Positions 5,545 to 6,376 of a stretch of DNA of 6,376 nt are shown here, piece by piece; positions within the stretch are counted from its first letter, which is position 1; the number at the start of each line of letters is the position of its first letter. The notes beneath the pieces are model-generated. The model was not told the origin of the DNA. It did not search any database and saw only the letters and a program-made list of their open reading frames with translations. This stretch comes from Litorimonas sp039962885 (GTDB lineage: Bacteria > Pseudomonadota > Alphaproteobacteria > Caulobacterales > Maricaulaceae), in assembly GCA_039962885.1 (NCBI GenBank), contig JBDVGI010000268.1, positions 1 to 6,376 of the forward strand. Reading direction: 5' to 3'. The position numbers were made by a program, and so were the translations under genes.

Positions 5545-6376
5545 CGTCTGCGCTTTTTGCCAGATTTCTTATTTTTAGTTCGATATTTTTTATAGACTTT
5601 CCTATGATCTATATCGTCATCATCATCATCATCGTCGTCATCATCTTTATGTTTACGTCTCTTAGAGCTGTCGTCTCTTTCCCACGGGCTTACAATTTCG
5701 CGCTCTTCCATCTCCGGTTCTGATCCGAATAAAGCCTCGCGCGCGCCTGCTTTATCCACGGCATATTCATCCCGTAAGAACTGCACGACATAATCTTTTT
5801 TCGTCTCTGGCCAACTGCGGTAAGCGGCATAGAATAGAGATTTATGACAGATATAGAGCTGCCGAAAATCCATGCGCGATAGATCTGTCAAAAGCATATT
5901 AACCAAATCGCGGTCTTCATGTTGGCTCGCTCGAAGCGTATAGAAAAATGCAGCGTGCATCGGGTTGATTTTCGGCACAGCCCCGTCAAGGCTAGCCCAT
6001 CGCCAAACCTCCATTAATCCTATATATTCAGCCGGCATAGATTGGGCATATTGACGTTCAAGCCCTCGCATGGATTGCCGCGAGACCGTTGATAAATCAT
6101 GGCCCAAATTGGCGGCAGTCATAATGGTAATGAAATCAAGTTTTTGCCGAATAATCGCAGCACTTTTTGCATTTCGGCGCTGTACAATTAATTCAGACAA
6201 GCCTTCATCACGCAGAAAATTAGCAATGCCATCACGGTCATCAAATGTCAGAACATTATCAATATTAAGGTCATCTAACCCTTCGACTGTCTCTCTCGCA
6301 ATGATTGTAGGCGTTTGCGTGTCCCGAAAAACATAGACCCCGCCAAAATGGGCCGTAAAATAATTACCTTGCGAAT
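5541..6376 (-). CDS. Unknown protein with poly-Asp/basic tail (N-terminus outside window)
   Basis: At least 277 residues are encoded here, and the frame stays open through the right edge, so the start lies beyond 6376. An apparent start at 6200 is a TTG and is not needed: upstream codons read smoothly (for example YFTAHFGGVYVFRDTQTPTI). The N-terminal visible part looks beta-rich. From about 6200 down to 5745 it is mainly alpha-helical with many Arg, Trp and Tyr (MRGLERQYAQSMP, WRWASL, HAAFFYTLRASQ, YRSWPETKKDYVVQFL). No signal peptide or membrane helix is visible in this part. The C-terminus is low-complexity: 11 Asp in a row (5613-5645), then a Lys/Arg-rich end, KNKKSGKKRRR. I do not recognise a catalytic motif. 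It overlaps the small membrane-protein gene by 4 bases and is the first visible gene of that cluster. Confidence 0.8.
   Translation of the reverse strand, partial: SQGNYFTAHFGGVYVFRDTQTPTIIARETVEGLDDLNIDNVLTFDDRDGIANFLRDEGLSELIVQRRNAKSAAIIRQKLDFITIMTAANLGHDLSTVSRQSMRGLERQYAQSMPAEYIGLMEVWRWASLDGAVPKINPMHAAFFYTLRASQHEDRDLVNMLLTDLSRMDFRQLYICHKSLFYAAYRSWPETKKDYVVQFLRDEYAVDKAGAREALFGSEPEMEEREIVSPWERDDSSKRRKHKDDDDDDDDDDDIDHRKVYKKYRTKNKKSGKKRRR
5613..5645 (-). repeat. GAT/GAC codon repeat encoding 11 Asp
   Basis: Eleven successive Asp codons, eight GAT and three GAC, appear on the plus strand as ATC and GTC triplets. The mix of codons interrupts a perfect microsatellite, but the central run of five GAT (5619-5633) could still slip in replication in steps of one residue, without changing frame. 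Confidence 0.9.

Noticed and set aside
5613..5645. Triplet repeat as a CRISPR-like or mobile-element repeat
   Set aside because: It is a simple in-frame Asp codon run inside a coding sequence, with no spacers or flanking duplications.
6198..6200. TTG at 6198-6200 as the start of the poly-Asp protein
   Set aside because: The frame continues upstream without a stop to the window edge, with protein-like composition, so the gene is cut by the edge rather than starting here.

Overview
The window looks like ordinary chromosome from an alphaproteobacterium of fairly low GC (low 40s percent by eye). The pointers are a DUF1523-family membrane protein, a small periplasmic protein with the 'C...DeRLACYD' signature common in alphaproteobacteria, and a hybrid GGDEF-EAL protein. 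A marine Hyphomonadales/Maricaulales- or Rhodobacterales-like host is my guess; the sequence does not prove it. I see no rRNA, tRNA, CRISPR array, insertion sequence, phage gene or attachment site.

Layout: (1) 1-966, plus strand: the C-terminal part of a c-di-GMP protein whose reading frame is open to the left edge, ending in a complete, probably active EAL phosphodiesterase domain. (2) 967-1183: a non-coding leader with two long, interlocking inverted repeats, the second reaching the Shine-Dalgarno of the next gene. (3) 1184-1765, plus: an exported protein of unknown function. (4) 1766-1877: a convergent gap with small hairpins. (5) 1878-2360 and 2438-2890, minus: a His-rich lipoprotein downstream of an exported DM13-domain protein, with a terminator-like hairpin between them. 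(6) 2891-3128: a divergent promoter region. (7) 3129-4589, plus: a lipoprotein with a complete LCAT-type alpha/beta-hydrolase catalytic triad. (8) 4586 to the right edge, minus: a tight three-gene cluster of an unknown protein with a poly-Asp/Lys-Arg tail (N-terminus outside the window), a small two-helix membrane protein and a DUF1523 protein.

Except for the c-di-GMP enzyme and the poly-Asp protein, every product has a signal peptide, lipobox or membrane helices, so the theme is the cell envelope. The clearest co-transcribed unit is the right-hand cluster (4-nt ATGA overlap, then a 17-nt gap). The DM13/lipoprotein pair is a second likely unit, probably with reduced read-through. I find no convincing new defence or mobile system. 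The most unusual items are the leader at 1077-1175, the DM13/His-rich lipoprotein pair and the lipidated LCAT-like enzyme.
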